A DNA stretch of 64,000 bases from Coenobita brevimanus (GCA_032717465.1 CM064697.1:3635001-3699000); one strand, 5' to 3'; shown: positions 1 to 11,189, counted from the first letter of the stretch. The notes: generated by a model not told the origin, from the letters alone. Numbers and translations are program-made.

Positions 1-905
<905 letters not shown>

Positions 906-1057
906 TGCCTCCATTATCCCAGCGTTTCTTTCTTTCTTTTTTTTTTTTGTATACATCTACTCACAAACTCCTTCTTTCACTCGTTCCTCCTCCTGCTCCT
1001 CCATTCTTTTATGACCCCTTCCTCTCCCCCTCTCCTATTTTTATATGTCCGTTCCCT

Positions 1058-1240
1058 GAGGCCCAGCCACCCTTCTATGCTCAACAGATGCCCCCCACAG
1101 CTTCACATGTCACAGCTTTGGCCGCATTATTCACCGTCCTTACTGAATATATGCCACGGCTGCCACATTCACGGCTGCTGTGCTGATGTTAGAGGCAGTA
1201 TTTTGATGGCATGTCGACTGATTTTGTGGAAAATCAATTA
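1058..1240 (-). mobile_element. Fragment of the tRNA-derived SINE body, head missing
   Basis: Diverged match to the bodies of the elements at 24058-24388 and 51703-52045: the CACCGTCC, ATGCC.CGGCTG and GGCATGTCG blocks occur in the same order. The tRNA-like head, expected at the right, is absent. Confidence 0.6.
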
Positions 1241-1249
1241 AGCCAGTTT

Positions 1250-1690
1250 TGACAAAATCCTCACGTTCCTCATCATTTTTTCTTCCCCCCCCTCTTCCTA
1301 TCCTCATCCTCTTCTTACTTTTTATTTCTTTCCGAATCTGCTTTATCTCTTTCTTCTGTACCATTTTCCTTACTTCTTCTCTTTCTTCTCTTCCATTTTT
1401 ATCCTCTTTCTGCCATACCTTAGTTAGACCGTTAGTACAGTTAGTGATACCCACACCGAGAACTTTGTCGTGGGTCCTTAGGTTGCTTGGTGATTTAGAT
1501 TTCCTTTGTACTTCTGCTCCTATTCATCCTCTTCTTTTCTCTTCGCCTGTCTTTCATATATTTTGTCTCTTCTCTACAGCTTATCCCTCCTCCTCCCCCT
1601 TTTCTTCTTCCTCCTCTTCCCCCCTCTTTCCTCCTCCTCCTCCTCCTCCTCCTCCTCCTGCTCTTCGTATTTCTTCTTTCAGAGTTAGCG
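1250..1690. repeat. Pyrimidine-rich tract with (CCT)n
   Basis: CT-rich + strand with a (CTC) run at about 1630-1660. A short unique-looking patch at 1430-1500 carries no recognisable gene. Confidence 0.75.
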
Positions 1691-1737
1691 CTTAACCCGA
1701 TAAGAGAAATGTAGTGTTTTCACTTATTCTTTCCCTA

Positions 1738-1869
<132 letters not shown>

Positions 1870-1872
1870 TTA

Positions 1873-2070
1873 TATTCATTCATTCATTCATTGCCAGACG
1901 CCATGTATCCCAAACGGGGTGGCCAAGGCTTAGAGTTAATTGTTTTACAAGGAGGGGCACTACTCCTCCACCAACCCCACTTGACACGTAGGGAGAACGT
2001 TATGCCAACAGCATCTGGTGTTCCCAGGCGGTCACCCATCCAAGTACTAACCAGACCCAACGTTGCTTAA
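1873..2070 (-). mobile_element. 5S rRNA-derived SINE
   Basis: Read on the minus strand, the element starts at about 2070 with the 3' part of 5S rRNA. It includes GTTAGTACTTGGATGGGTGA followed by CCGCCTGGGAACACC, i.e. the internal control region (box A, intermediate element, box C). It passes into an unrelated body and ends in a (TGAA)n tail at 1873-1892. Bodies without the 5S head occur at 27545-27660, 54823-54959 and 59835-59960. It is flanked by TA repeats. Confidence 0.82.
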
Positions 2071-2457
2071 TATATATATATATATATTTATTTATTTATT
2101 TAAACACGACTATGTAATCCTGTTTTTTTTCCTTTTCTCTGTCACGCTTCAATCAGATATATTTCCTGCCAAACTCTTGCCTCCCTCACTTCTCTCATTA
2201 CTCTATCTTCTCCCAGTTTCTTATTTCTGGTCCTCATTTTCTTTCGCATTTATCCTCTTCACTTCTCTGCCCCTCATTTTCGCCTTTCTCTCTCTTTTTT
2301 CTTTCTTTTGTAATTTCTTCCACTCAATTTTCTGTCGCTCATTTTTCTTTCATTTCTGGTACAGAGTCCACTTCTCTTTTTATTTCTCTCTCACTTTCAA
2401 CCCTATCGTATTTTCATTAGATTCTCTCCGTACCTGTCCTCATTTACCTCCTTCCCT

Positions 2458-2515
<58 letters not shown>

Positions 2516-2803
2516 ATACGAATTTTTTAAACTATTCTCTCTATTTCTCATTTATCACTTTCAGTTTTTCTCATGTACTCCCTCTCATTTGTTCCTCTGA
2601 GTATCAATTCTTCCTCTAACTTTTCTCTTTAGTCTTACTTTCCTCTTCTTCATCTTTTCCTCCCTTTTTCTCCGTTAACCCTCTGTCTTAGCTCAGTTTC
2701 ATTTTTTCGTATCCCCTTTTTCTCATTTCTCACTTTCCCTATATCATCTCCTCCTTGATTTTCTCCTTATTTCTCATTTCTCCCTCCCACTTTAATATTT
2801 CTC

Positions 2804-2883
<80 letters not shown>

Positions 2884-3260
2884 TGGTTGATATATGCCTA
2901 ATGGAATTCGAACCTGTTAACGCCTTTCTTCTTTTTTTCACTTTTCCCTCCAGTCTTCACTTCTTCCTTCGTCCCTTGTCCCTTTTTATTTCCTCCCTCC
3001 CGCATTCTCTGTTTTCCGCATTTCCCTCTGTCTCATTTCCCCTTCTCATTTTGACCCCATTTCTCGCTTTTCCATGACTCTCATTTCTGCCTCCCACTTT
3101 TCTCAGCCTTTGTCATACCCTCAGGGGCCGCCAAATATAATGCTTGTCCCTAGCTCACCCCCTGTTACCCCTCCCTCCCTTCCCCTCTCACTCACTCACT
3201 CACTCATTCACTCACTCACTCACTCACTCATTCATTCACTTACTCACTCACTGTCACCCA
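2070..3260. repeat. Pyrimidine-rich tract with TG and ACTC microsatellites
   Basis: Contains (TA)n at 2070-2090, (TG)n at 2461-2513, (TG)n at 2806-2882 and (ACTC)n at 3184-3255 inside CT-rich sequence. No gene seen. Confidence 0.9.
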
Positions 3261-3289
3261 CTCACTGACTTACTGAGTTACTGTACTTT

Positions 3290-4010
3290 CTTGAACAATG
3301 GAGTGCAGGCCGTATAAGAGGAATGTTAGGAAAACTAAATTTTGCGCAATAGTAGACCTCTCCCCGAGTTAGATGTCAGGCAGGGTAGGGCCAGTTTTTA
3401 ACGTAGGAACACGAATTTTTGCACAGTGGTAAAGCTTCACTCTCTTCAGATTATAAACATGGTAGGATCCCTGAGGGCCGCCCTCACAGGGGTGTGGCCC
3501 TTGGTGGTATTGGCCAAAGTCATTATAGACGACCTAATTTTACACCACAGAACATGAAATATGTGCAGATTGATAGATGTTCACCCAAGCAAGCTTTTTG
3601 AGAGGCTGAAACCACGGAAGGTTTCTTAGCACAGGGGGGGGGACGGCCCCCGGGGGCCCCGGCATAGTCATTATGCACGGCCATAATTTTAACCTAGGAA
3701 CACGATATTTTACATATTGGTAGTCGTTTACCCCGGCCATGTTTTTAGCAGGGTGGGACCCCCAATGACCACTCTCTTGGTCCTGGTGAAAGTTCGTATG
3801 CACGGCCTTGGAACACGAAATTCTGCATTTTGATAGATGTTCCCCCGGCCATGTTTTAGACAGGATGGGACTCCCGATGGCCACTCCCCAGGGGGGGTGG
3901 GGTCTTCAGGAGGGACAGCACCATATTTAGGCACACGAAATTTTGCACAGTAGTAGACCTTGACCAGGACCAGAGTTTATAGAAAGTGAGACCACCGGGA
4001 TTCGCAACTC
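3290..4010. repeat. Degenerate tandem repeat, unit about 130-170 bp
   Basis: Five diverged units share GGAACACGAAATTTTGCA, a TAGTAGA/TGATAGATG block and a CCCCGGCCATGTTTT block, at roughly 3400, 3550, 3690, 3810 and 3930. Several units contain C- and G-rich runs. Open frames across it are not credible genes. Confidence 0.75.
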
Positions 4011-4112
4011 CTCCTGCCCCGTAAATAATTATTTCTTTCCTTGTACTATATTACAGGGATGGGTGCGGTTATCTAAGGCACCCTATATCTTGTTCATTTC
4101 CCTTCGTATCTT

Positions 4113-4148
4113 AATGTGTGTGTGTGTGTGTGTGCGGGGGGGGGGGGT
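4113..4148. repeat. (GT)n followed by a G run
   Basis: Short GT microsatellite followed by GCGGGG and a G homopolymer. Confidence 0.9.
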
Positions 4149-4275
4149 TGAAGGTACATTTGGTACACGAGTATGCCTCAGGTTCCATCCCATTTACTCA
4201 TCTCTTTTTCTCAGTTTTTACGTCGCGTCTTCATTCCTTCTCATTTTTCATTGTTAATCCCTCTTATTCTTCCTT

Positions 4276-4432
4276 GAGTGGGATGCCTTAGTTTGGCGGC
4301 AGCGATATAACGGAGCGGTTCTCTTACTTGGTTATACAAACGCCCCTCGACGCTTTTCCTGTTCCCGAAAGGAAGATGATGGACTGTAGAGAAGGTCATT
4401 TTTAGCCTGCTGCCCACCGAGTTCACGTTTGT
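4276..4432 (+). repeat. Dispersed cassette, copy 1 (diverged)
   Basis: Shares the order GG.TATACAAACG.CCCTC, a GATGGTGGACTG block and GTTCACGTTT with copies at 6845 and 7484. Function unknown. Confidence 0.65.
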
Positions 4433-4899
4433 TTGCTGTCATCACCATCACAATAAGAGTTCCTCCTTGTTTTTCTTATTATTTTTTCTTGTTTTTCTTA
4501 ATTTCGCATTTCTTCCTCACGCCATTATCTAGTCCTTATTTCTCCCCTTCTGTCTGTTTCTCGTTTCTCCTCTTCTCATTTTTCTCTCTCATTTCTCCTT
4601 CACACTGTTCTTTCCTCATTTCACCTTCTCACTATTCTCTGTAGTTTTCATTCCGTCCTTTGCGTTCTCATTGCTTATCTTTTCTCAACTTCCCACTTCT
4701 CCGTCTCACACACACTCTGTTTCGTACTTCTTTTTGTCACTGTTTTACATTAATAAGCCCTCCCGCTGTTTGTCATTTCTTCCCTTCCCTTTCCTCTGTA
4801 TGTTTTATTTCTCTTACTTTCTCACAGCTGTTTCTTTCCTCTCTAATCAATTCTCTTTCTCGTGTGAGGCTGCATTGTTTTTCCCCGGGGAGAAAATCA

Positions 4900-5150
4900 G
4901 TTTATGGGGAAAACAGAGCCACTGAGGGAAACTAGGCTCATGGAGAGGAAATAGCTCGATAGGAATAATGTAGTTCGTAAGGTAAAGTCCATAAGGGAAA
5001 TAGATTCATAGGGAGAAGTAGGTTCACAGGGGAAGCTAGGTTCAGGGAGGGAAACAGGTCGTGGTGGAAATACGTTCAAGGGGAATTGTGTTCATGTGAG
5101 AAGATGGGTCGATGGGGGTGAAAGTTGGTCCTTGGGAGAGCAGTGGATTG
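4900..5150. repeat. Degenerate short tandem repeat, about 20-25 bp unit
   Basis: Recurring GGTTCATAGGGAGAA-like units (AGGCTCATGGAGAGGAAA, AGGTTCACAGGGGAAG, AGGTTCAGGGAGGGAAA and others). No gene. The preceding 4440-4870 is CT-rich filler. Confidence 0.65.
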
Positions 5151-5235
5151 GCGGATGACTCCTAGGGGGTCTACTGTAGATGGAGACAGGCTTATATGCT
5201 AGTTTTCCTTTACTTCTCCCATCTCCTGTCTTAAT

Positions 5236-5316
<81 letters not shown>
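5236..5316. repeat. Compound microsatellite (GT)n(GA)n
   Basis: About 58 bp of GT followed by about 24 bp of GA. Confidence 0.97.
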
Positions 5317-5689
5317 TTCACCTTTGCTCCCTTTCTCATTTCACCCACTCGCTTGATATTCTGTGTGTTGCTCTGGGTTCATGCAGTACAGTACAGGCAG
5401 GCACAAAAGGTCGCCTAATATTTCACCGCATCAGCTTTACACACTCCTCTGGTGGCTACCATTCTTAAGCTTTGAGAGACTTGCTATACCATAATATATT
5501 TTTCTCGTTAATGTGATATGTCAGGGAGGAAAGTGACGGACATCCCTTGAGTGTGCAGTAGAAGCTGAGGGTGACTTTTCTTGTTTCCTGTGGTCGATGG
5601 GAGTGGTGTGCAAATTTGTGCCAACTTTCACGCTTTTTTTTCTTATATTTTTCTCTGTTAAACCCAGTCGCCTTCCCTCACACTTTTAT

Positions 5690-5692
<3 letters not shown>

Positions 5693-5756
<64 letters not shown>
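5693..5756. repeat. (CT)n microsatellite
   Basis: About 62 bp of CT, 20 bp before an exon-head-like fragment. Confidence 0.97.
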
Positions 5757-5759
<3 letters not shown>

Positions 5760-5775
5760 ATTCTTAGTGTGATTT

Positions 5776-5820
5776 CAGGGTTCACTAGGTACCTGATGAG
5801 CAAGGGGAGTCCCATGTTTA
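5776..5820 (+). pseudogene. Fragment resembling the 5' edge of PLCL exon a
   Basis: From CAG at 5776 the sequence matches the acceptor and first codons of exon a (7791 onward). GGTTCAC and GGTACCTGATGAGC are identical, and the fragment in frame reads FTRYLMSKGSPMF. Similarity fades after about 40 bp, so it looks like a decayed partial duplicate rather than a used exon. Confidence 0.6.
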
Positions 5821-5859
5821 TGTTTCCTACTTTTTCTCTGTTAAGTTCTCTAACATTCC

Positions 5860-6115
5860 CCACTTTCTCTACCTCCCTCACTTTTCCTTCTTTCTCATTT
5901 TCTCTTCCTCCCTCACGTTTCCTTCTCTCTCATTTTCTCTACCTCCCTCACATTTCCTTCTTTCTCATTTTCTCTTACACCCTCTCACGTTTCCCTCTTT
6001 TTCTCATTTTCTCTACCTCCCTCACTTTTCTCTCTTTCTCATTTTCTCTACCCTCCCTCACGTTCCCCTCTTTCTCATTTTCTCTATCCCCTCACGTTTC
6101 CCTTTCTCATTACCC
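5860..6115. repeat. Minisatellite, about 33 bp unit
   Basis: About eight copies of a unit of the form CTCTACCTCCCTCACGTTTC plus CTTCTTTCTCATTTT, imperfect. Confidence 0.85.
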
Positions 6116-6157
6116 GTTCCCGTCCCAGAGGGGCTCTGGGATGGGTATTGTTTTCAT

Positions 6158-6160
6158 TCG

Positions 6161-6218
<58 letters not shown>
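6158..6218. repeat. (TCTG)n(CT)n microsatellite
   Basis: Six TCTG units followed by about 34 bp of CT. Confidence 0.95.
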
Positions 6219-6219
<1 letters not shown>

Positions 6220-6224
6220 AACAA

Positions 6225-6670
6225 CTTTACGCTAAAACTACTGGTGCGATTTTGACTATAATTAGAGGGATGATGGGTTATGACTTTCTGATCACCTTAT
6301 TAAATCTGAGGTCAAATTGGGCCAAGGCCTAGGCTGTAAGGCCAAAAAAATATTTAAAAACGGGGACGGGTAAAAATCGTTTTTTCGCCATAACGCCTTT
6401 CAAATTTGTCATATCGACTTGAAACCAAAACTTAAAACTGCATCTTTCAAATCCGCATCCTGTAACATGCCTTATTACACCAGGAGTGTTACCCCCAGTT
6501 GGCAGTAGGCGGGTCAGTGTCAGGTGGGGCGGGCCTAATATTTCAAATGGGCATAAAATCGTCAATTTTCACCCGATTTACTTCAAATGTGATTTGTGAT
6601 GTCTTTGACTAGATATCCTGTTGTGCCTATAGTCAGCACGAAAATGACTGCCGGGGACGGGTTTGCTGTG
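6225..6670. repeat. Probable dispersed repeat, unclassified
   Basis: Non-simple sequence with short internal echoes (GGGGACGGGT near 6362 and 6655; TTTCGCCATAACGCC; TTTCACCCGATTTACTTC). No reading frame of note and no match to the exons. It looks like a transposable-element remnant; family unknown. Confidence 0.4.
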
Positions 6671-6844
6671 CCATGGCACCGCTTCTTGTGTTCTCTATCC
6701 CCGTCACGTGTTTCTTCACCTCACTTCTTCCTCGCATTTTACCTTTTTTCAGTTTTCTCTTTGCGCTTACTGTTTTATTTCGTTTGTTTCTTATTTCTCC
6801 CTTACTGTTGTATGTGTTATTCGAGGTTCACTTTGGTGCTGGAT

Positions 6845-7023
6845 AGGGACGCCTTCATGTGGTGGCACCGATATGACCAGGCGGCTCAGCTGCCTGGCTA
6901 CACAAACGTCCCTCAGCTGCTTCCATATCCACTTGAAGAAGATGGTGGACTGCAGGAGAAGGACAGTTTAAACCTTCAGTCCACCGGGTTCACGTTTCAG
7001 TTGAGCCAGGGGTTGCATCTACA

Positions 7024-7076
<53 letters not shown>

Positions 7077-7096
7077 CACTACTACTACTACTACTA
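6845..7096 (+). repeat. Dispersed cassette, copy 2, with (CTA)n tail
   Basis: CCTTCATGTGGTGGCACCGA, ACAAACGTCCCTCAGCT and GATGGTGGACTGCAG are shared with copy 3 at 7484. It ends in a (CTA)n run at 7019-7096. Spacing to the following exon-head-like fragment mirrors that of copy 3 to exon a. Confidence 0.8.
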
Positions 7097-7203
7097 GGGT
7101 TCATTTTTCTTTCTCGCTTTTTTCCCTCCCACGTTTTCCATCTCGCTTTTTTTCTCTCTTGTCTCTGATTTCTCCCTCATTTGTTATTCTGTGTGAGGTT
7201 CAT

Positions 7204-7238
7204 GGTTCACGCGCCACTTGATGAGGGACGAGTGTTAC

Positions 7239-7240
<2 letters not shown>
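7204..7240 (+). pseudogene. Second fragment resembling the 5' edge of PLCL exon a
   Basis: Ungapped match to 7794-7830 with 6 differences in 37 bases; in the exon frame it reads FTRHLMRDECYV. No good acceptor precedes it and a (CT)n run follows at once, so it is probably non-functional. Confidence 0.65.

Positions 7241-7297
<57 letters not shown>
7239..7297. repeat. (CT)n microsatellite
   Basis: About 56 bp of CT immediately after the exon-head-like fragment. Confidence 0.97.
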
Positions 7298-7301
<4 letters not shown>

Positions 7302-7433
7302 GTTTGCTTTGTATTTCTCTCTTCCGCATTATACCCCTCTTACCATTCCCATTTCTTTTCACCATTTCCTCTAGTTTCTGTTATTTCTTCCCGATCACTT
7401 TGTCACACGGTACAGGAGAGAGAGACTGAGAAA

Positions 7434-7480
7434 TAGAGAGAGAGAGAGAGAGAGAGAGACAAACAGACAGACAGACAGAG
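7434..7480. repeat. (GA)n(ACAG)n microsatellite
   Basis: GA run followed by four ACAG/GACA units, abutting the third cassette copy. Confidence 0.93.
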
Positions 7481-7483
7481 ACC

Positions 7484-7664
7484 TTCATGTGGTGGCACCG
7501 ATTTGACCAAGAGACTCCAGTGCCTGGTTATACAAACGTCCCTCAGCTACACCCCTATCCCCTGAAAAGCGGATGGTGGACTGCAGCAGGGTAACTTCAG
7601 CAGGCAGTAAGTTCGGTGTTTCAGATGAGCCTGGGGTTAAAATTACTACTACTACTACTACTAT
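7484..7664 (+). repeat. Dispersed cassette, copy 3, with (ACT)n tail
   Basis: Same blocks as copy 2 and likewise ending in an ACT trinucleotide run (7641-7664). Located 310 bp before exon a. Confidence 0.8.
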
Positions 7665-7685
7665 CACACCATTACCACCACCACC

Positions 7686-7713
7686 ACCATTAATAATAAT
7701 AATAATAATAATA

Positions 7714-7780
<67 letters not shown>
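7686..7780. repeat. (TAA)n microsatellite
   Basis: About 90 bp of TAA with two slips, ending 13 bp before the exon a acceptor. It replaces the usual polypyrimidine tract. Confidence 0.97.
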
Positions 7781-7781
<1 letters not shown>

Positions 7782-7793
7782 TATTCCACACAG

Positions 7794-7997
7794 GGTTCAC
7801 GCGGTACCTGATGAGCGAGGAGTGTGACGTGTTCGACCCCATCCACCGGGGCGTGTGCCAGGACATGACGCAGCCCCTCGGCCACTACTTCATCTCCAGC
7901 TCACACAACACCTACCTACTCGAGGACCAGCTCAAGGGCCCCTCCAGCGTCGACGGATACATCAGAGTCTTGACGTGTGGGTGCAGATGTGTCAAGG
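7794..7997 (+). CDS. PLCL: PLCL exon a: N-terminal part of the PLC X domain
   Basis: Coding sequence from TTC at 7796 reads [15 protein letters not shown] and runs to CGCRCVK. It carries the X-box block [19 protein letters not shown], in which His37 and Asn38 of the window protein align with the catalytic His311 and calcium ligand Asn312 of PLC-delta1. The acceptor is CACACAG before 7794 and the donor is GTAAGT at 7998. The intron is phase 1, so the exon ends AAG G and the next begins TG. The final complete codon is Lys67, at the position of Glu341 in PLC-delta1. The acceptor lies directly downstream of a (TAA)n tract and has no long pyrimidine run, which is unusual. Partial copies of both exon edges occur nearby. 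Confidence 0.92.
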
Positions 7998-8120
7998 GTA
8001 AGTGACAGGAGTTTTTATATATTCCTTTTCGTCTTTAATTTTGCGTTTGTAAGTCTTAAAGGATTACCGTTGTACGCAGGGATTTTTTTTTTTTTTGGGG
8101 GGGAGGGGTTTACATGCATA

Positions 8121-8180
8121 TCCAGCTTTGAAGGCTATATCAGGGTGTTTACGTGTGGGTGCAAAAGAGTCAGGGGTAAA
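8121..8180 (+). pseudogene. Copy of the 3' edge of PLCL exon a, including the donor region
   Basis: Ungapped match to 7943-8003 at about 77 percent. In frame it reads SFEGYIRVFTCGCKRVRG, against [18 protein letters not shown] in the real exon. Several changes are synonymous or conservative. The donor has decayed from GTAAGT to GTAAAA. It may be a dead duplicate or a rarely used alternative exon end. Confidence 0.7.
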
Positions 8181-8193
8181 AAAATGGGAGTAA

Positions 8194-8196
<3 letters not shown>

Positions 8197-8244
<48 letters not shown>
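8197..8244. repeat. (CT)n microsatellite
   Basis: About 46 bp of CT. Confidence 0.97.
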
Positions 8245-8247
<3 letters not shown>

Positions 8248-8509
8248 ATTCTGTTGCCCTGCCATTCATCATCCACCACCCAGCGCCCCGGAGTGGGAAA
8301 GGTTCTGCAAATATTCCTTTTCATGACCCCCAGAAAAGGTGGGAAAAGATGAGAATATGTTGTGGTTGTCCGTCCCCGAAGATTAAAAATTATTAACCAT
8401 ATTTTTCTTATTATCAGTCCTGCGAAGCAAAATGGTATCTTTTTCGGCAAATCTGCTGGCAGTTGCGCGAGATTTAGCATATCTTTGCGCCTGTGTCTGT
8501 GCCTTAACT

Positions 8510-9010
8510 CCTCCTAGGCTATTTTATGGATTTGAATGAAACTTTCTTAGTAAGTTCGCCTGGTTGCTCCGAAGGTCTTCCACTATATAACTTTTCTAAC
8601 CATTATTTTTAGGGGAATTCAGTCCCCCACACGAAATTAAAGATTCCCAGAAATAGCGAAAGGGCGGCAGGTATGGTATATCTTAGTGCATGTTGTACGA
8701 TGGACTCTCATCCCTAATGCGATATTTGGAGGGCGTGACTCCCCCAGTGATTTCTAGAGTGTCAGCCCCCTCTTAAAAATAAGAATGATCAGAAATAGGG
8801 GAAAGTGAGCACATGATCATCAGCGAAACTTATTAGGTCAATTCGTTTGCTTCCTTGATATTTTCTTCCAGTATATAAAAATTCCCATCATTGTTTTTAG
8901 GGGGATCAACCCCCATCCAAAGTTTTTAAATGATACAAAATAGGGGAAGGAGGGAAGATTCCTTTTGATATCTTAGTACATGTTGTAGAAGGGGCTTCCA
9001 TCCGCTAACT
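8510..9010. repeat. Probable dispersed repeat with internal duplication
   Basis: Two or three diverged internal units share TTTTTAGGGG.ATCA.CCCCC, AGAAATAGGGGAA and TATCTTAGTACATGTTGTA. No coding potential seen. A related AACCCCCAATAATTG patch is at 9550. Confidence 0.6.
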
Positions 9011-9394
9011 ACTGGTACTACTATTACTACTACTACGACTCACTGACTATCCTGGAATATCAGATATGCGATCATTGTGATCATATGGCTTTTACATCGG
9101 AATACAAGCTTATTTTATGACGCAGTAAAATTATTTTGCGATTCTTTCAAATCGGTATGCATATCGTAGGACTGGGTATGCAGATTCAATGTTTTCCCTT
9201 CATGCACAGGAAGAAACTGCACATCTACTTTAGCAGTATCATCATATCATCACCATCATCATTATCAGATTATAAGTCTGAAGTCAGTACAGTATATGAT
9301 TTGCTATAGTATTTTTGAAAAAGAAATTGGGAAACAAGGCAGGTCCGTACCATAGATTTTTACTGTTCGTACTAATGACCATGATGCATATCAG

Positions 9395-9396
<2 letters not shown>

Positions 9397-9434
<38 letters not shown>
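9397..9434. repeat. (GT)n microsatellite
   Basis: About 36 bp of GT. A (GA)n run is at 9635-9657. Flanking 9010-9730 holds no recognisable gene. Confidence 0.95.
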
Positions 9435-9737
9435 TACAGCCAGAACGGGATAAAGGATTTTGATAAAACTTGGCAGTATGGTTGGAATTGGGTTCCAGAT
9501 GAGCCAGGTTCTATTACAGGTCGATTGATATTTTCTGAAGGGGTGTTTTGAACCCCCAATAATTGTCCCCAGTGGTGTTACAATACGTGGAAGAGGCGGT
9601 GGGGCATTTCCATGAAGTTTCGTACGTATTTGCAGAGAGAGAGAGAGAGAGAGAGAGCAGGGGTTGTACATCTACAGTCCAACGTCTGTTACTTCATTGA
9701 TGCTTCAAATAGACGATTTTAGGCCATTCAGCAGAAA

Positions 9738-10016
9738 ATGGTGGTAGCTGTGGTACTGGTGATAATAGCTGTGGTGGTAGCAGCTGTGGTGATGGTGTGG
9801 TGGTAGCAGCTGTGGTGATGGTGTGGTGGTTGCGGTGGTGATGGTGGTGGTGGTGGTAGCTGTGGTGGTGGTGATAATAGCAGTGGTGGTAGCGACTGTG
9901 GTGATGGTGGTGGTGGTAGCAGCTGTGGTGGCGGTGATGGTGGTGGTAGCTGTGGTGGTGGTGGTGGTGGTGGCTGTGGTGGTGGTGGTGGTAGCTGTGG
10001 TGGTGGTGGTAGCTCT
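9738..10016. repeat. Trinucleotide-based minisatellite (GGTGGTAGCTGTGGT)n
   Basis: Imperfect GGT-rich array with AGCTGT interruptions. The Val/Ala-rich or Pro-rich open frames on the two strands are composition artefacts. Confidence 0.92.
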
Positions 10017-10020
10017 TCAG

Positions 10021-10087
10021 AAACGGCTTTCATTTGGACAAGTGCTTTGGGATCCGATAGGGCCACAAAGCACTTGCTCCAAAGCCA
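10021..10087. repeat. Fold-back inverted repeat
   Basis: CAAGTGCTTTG at 10039-10049 pairs perfectly with CAAAGCACTTG at 10066-10076. The stem extends outward through TTTGGA/TCCAAA and GGCTTT/AAAGCC with small bulges. It may be a tiny MITE-like element between two microsatellites. Confidence 0.75.
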
Positions 10088-10105
10088 AGCGTGGTTCAGA
10101 GACGG

Positions 10106-10237
<132 letters not shown>

Positions 10238-10444
10238 CTGCTGCTGTTGTTACAAGAGTTGACCGAATTTATTTGGCCCTGTTGTATTGAAGGGGTAAAC
10301 GAAGGCTATACCTAACCCCTCCTGTTGGACAAGTCTCTCCTTAGTTCAGTACCCCCGTCTGGAAACAGCAAGAATAAACGAATACCACGTCATCGGAAGG
10401 AAGAGGTTAACACTATCTTTCATGTCATGTATATTTGATGTGGA

Positions 10445-10530
10445 AAGTTAACTCTACCTTGGTCTAAGATTGCCATCTCTCCATCCCGACTGCTAATCTG
10501 TAACGATAGATGGAAGATTAGAATGCGATG
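10445..10530 (-). repeat. Dispersed repeat family R1, inverted partial copy
   Basis: The reverse complement contains GATGGAGAGATGGCAATCTT, matching the R1 copies at 11190, 11610, 25525 and 39750. Confidence 0.55.
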
Positions 10531-10679
10531 CCAGTCACGAAGAGGTGCAGTGAAAAGGGTGTACGCCGTAGCATTGCAATTTTCTGACACTGAGCTGCGT
10601 GTAATAAGCTGCATAATGAAGACAATATGGGCTAAGTTATGGTGAAGAGAGTATAATAACGTGCCCTGTGGAAGAGATG

Positions 10680-11060
10680 TTATGGGGAAGTAAACTGGTG
10701 AGGGAGAGAGGCGATGGAGAAATACACTGGTGAGGGAGAGAGGCGATGGAGAAATACACTGGTGAGGGAGAGAGGCGATGGAGAAATACACTGGTGAGGG
10801 AGAGGGACGATGGAGAAATAAACTGGTGAGGGAGAGAGGCGATGGAGAAATACACTGGTGAGGGAGAGAGGCGATGGAGAAATAAACTGATAAGTTATAC
10901 ATTGGAGAAATTAACTAATAAGTTATACATTGGAGAAATAAACTATTAAGATATGCAGTGGAAATTTAAATGCTGATAAGAAATGCGATGGAGATATAAC
11001 CTGATAAGAGATAAGATGGAGAAATAAGCTGATAAGAGATAAGGCGGAATTAACTGATAA
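10680..11060. repeat. Minisatellite, 32 bp unit, decaying rightwards
   Basis: Near-perfect units of ACTGGTGAGGGAGAGAGGCG plus ATGGAGAAATAC from 10690 to about 10890, then more diverged GATAAGTTATACATTGGAGA-type units to 11060. Confidence 0.93.
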
Positions 11061-11189
11061 GGTGGGAAAATAAGCTGGGAAGAAGGAGATGTGATGAAGA
11101 AATAAATTATAGCTTGTTCATTTTAATTAGACGGAGATTTTCGTTCTTTTACATCCTATTTCCCGCAGCTCAGTGACAAAATGAGAGAA

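Noticed and set aside
1985..2070. Functional 5S rRNA gene
   Set aside because: Only the 3' part from box A is present and it is fused to a SINE body with a tail.
5370..5400. A further exon-head-like fragment (GGGTTCATGCAGTAC)
   Set aside because: Similarity spans under 20 bases and does not extend, so it could be chance.
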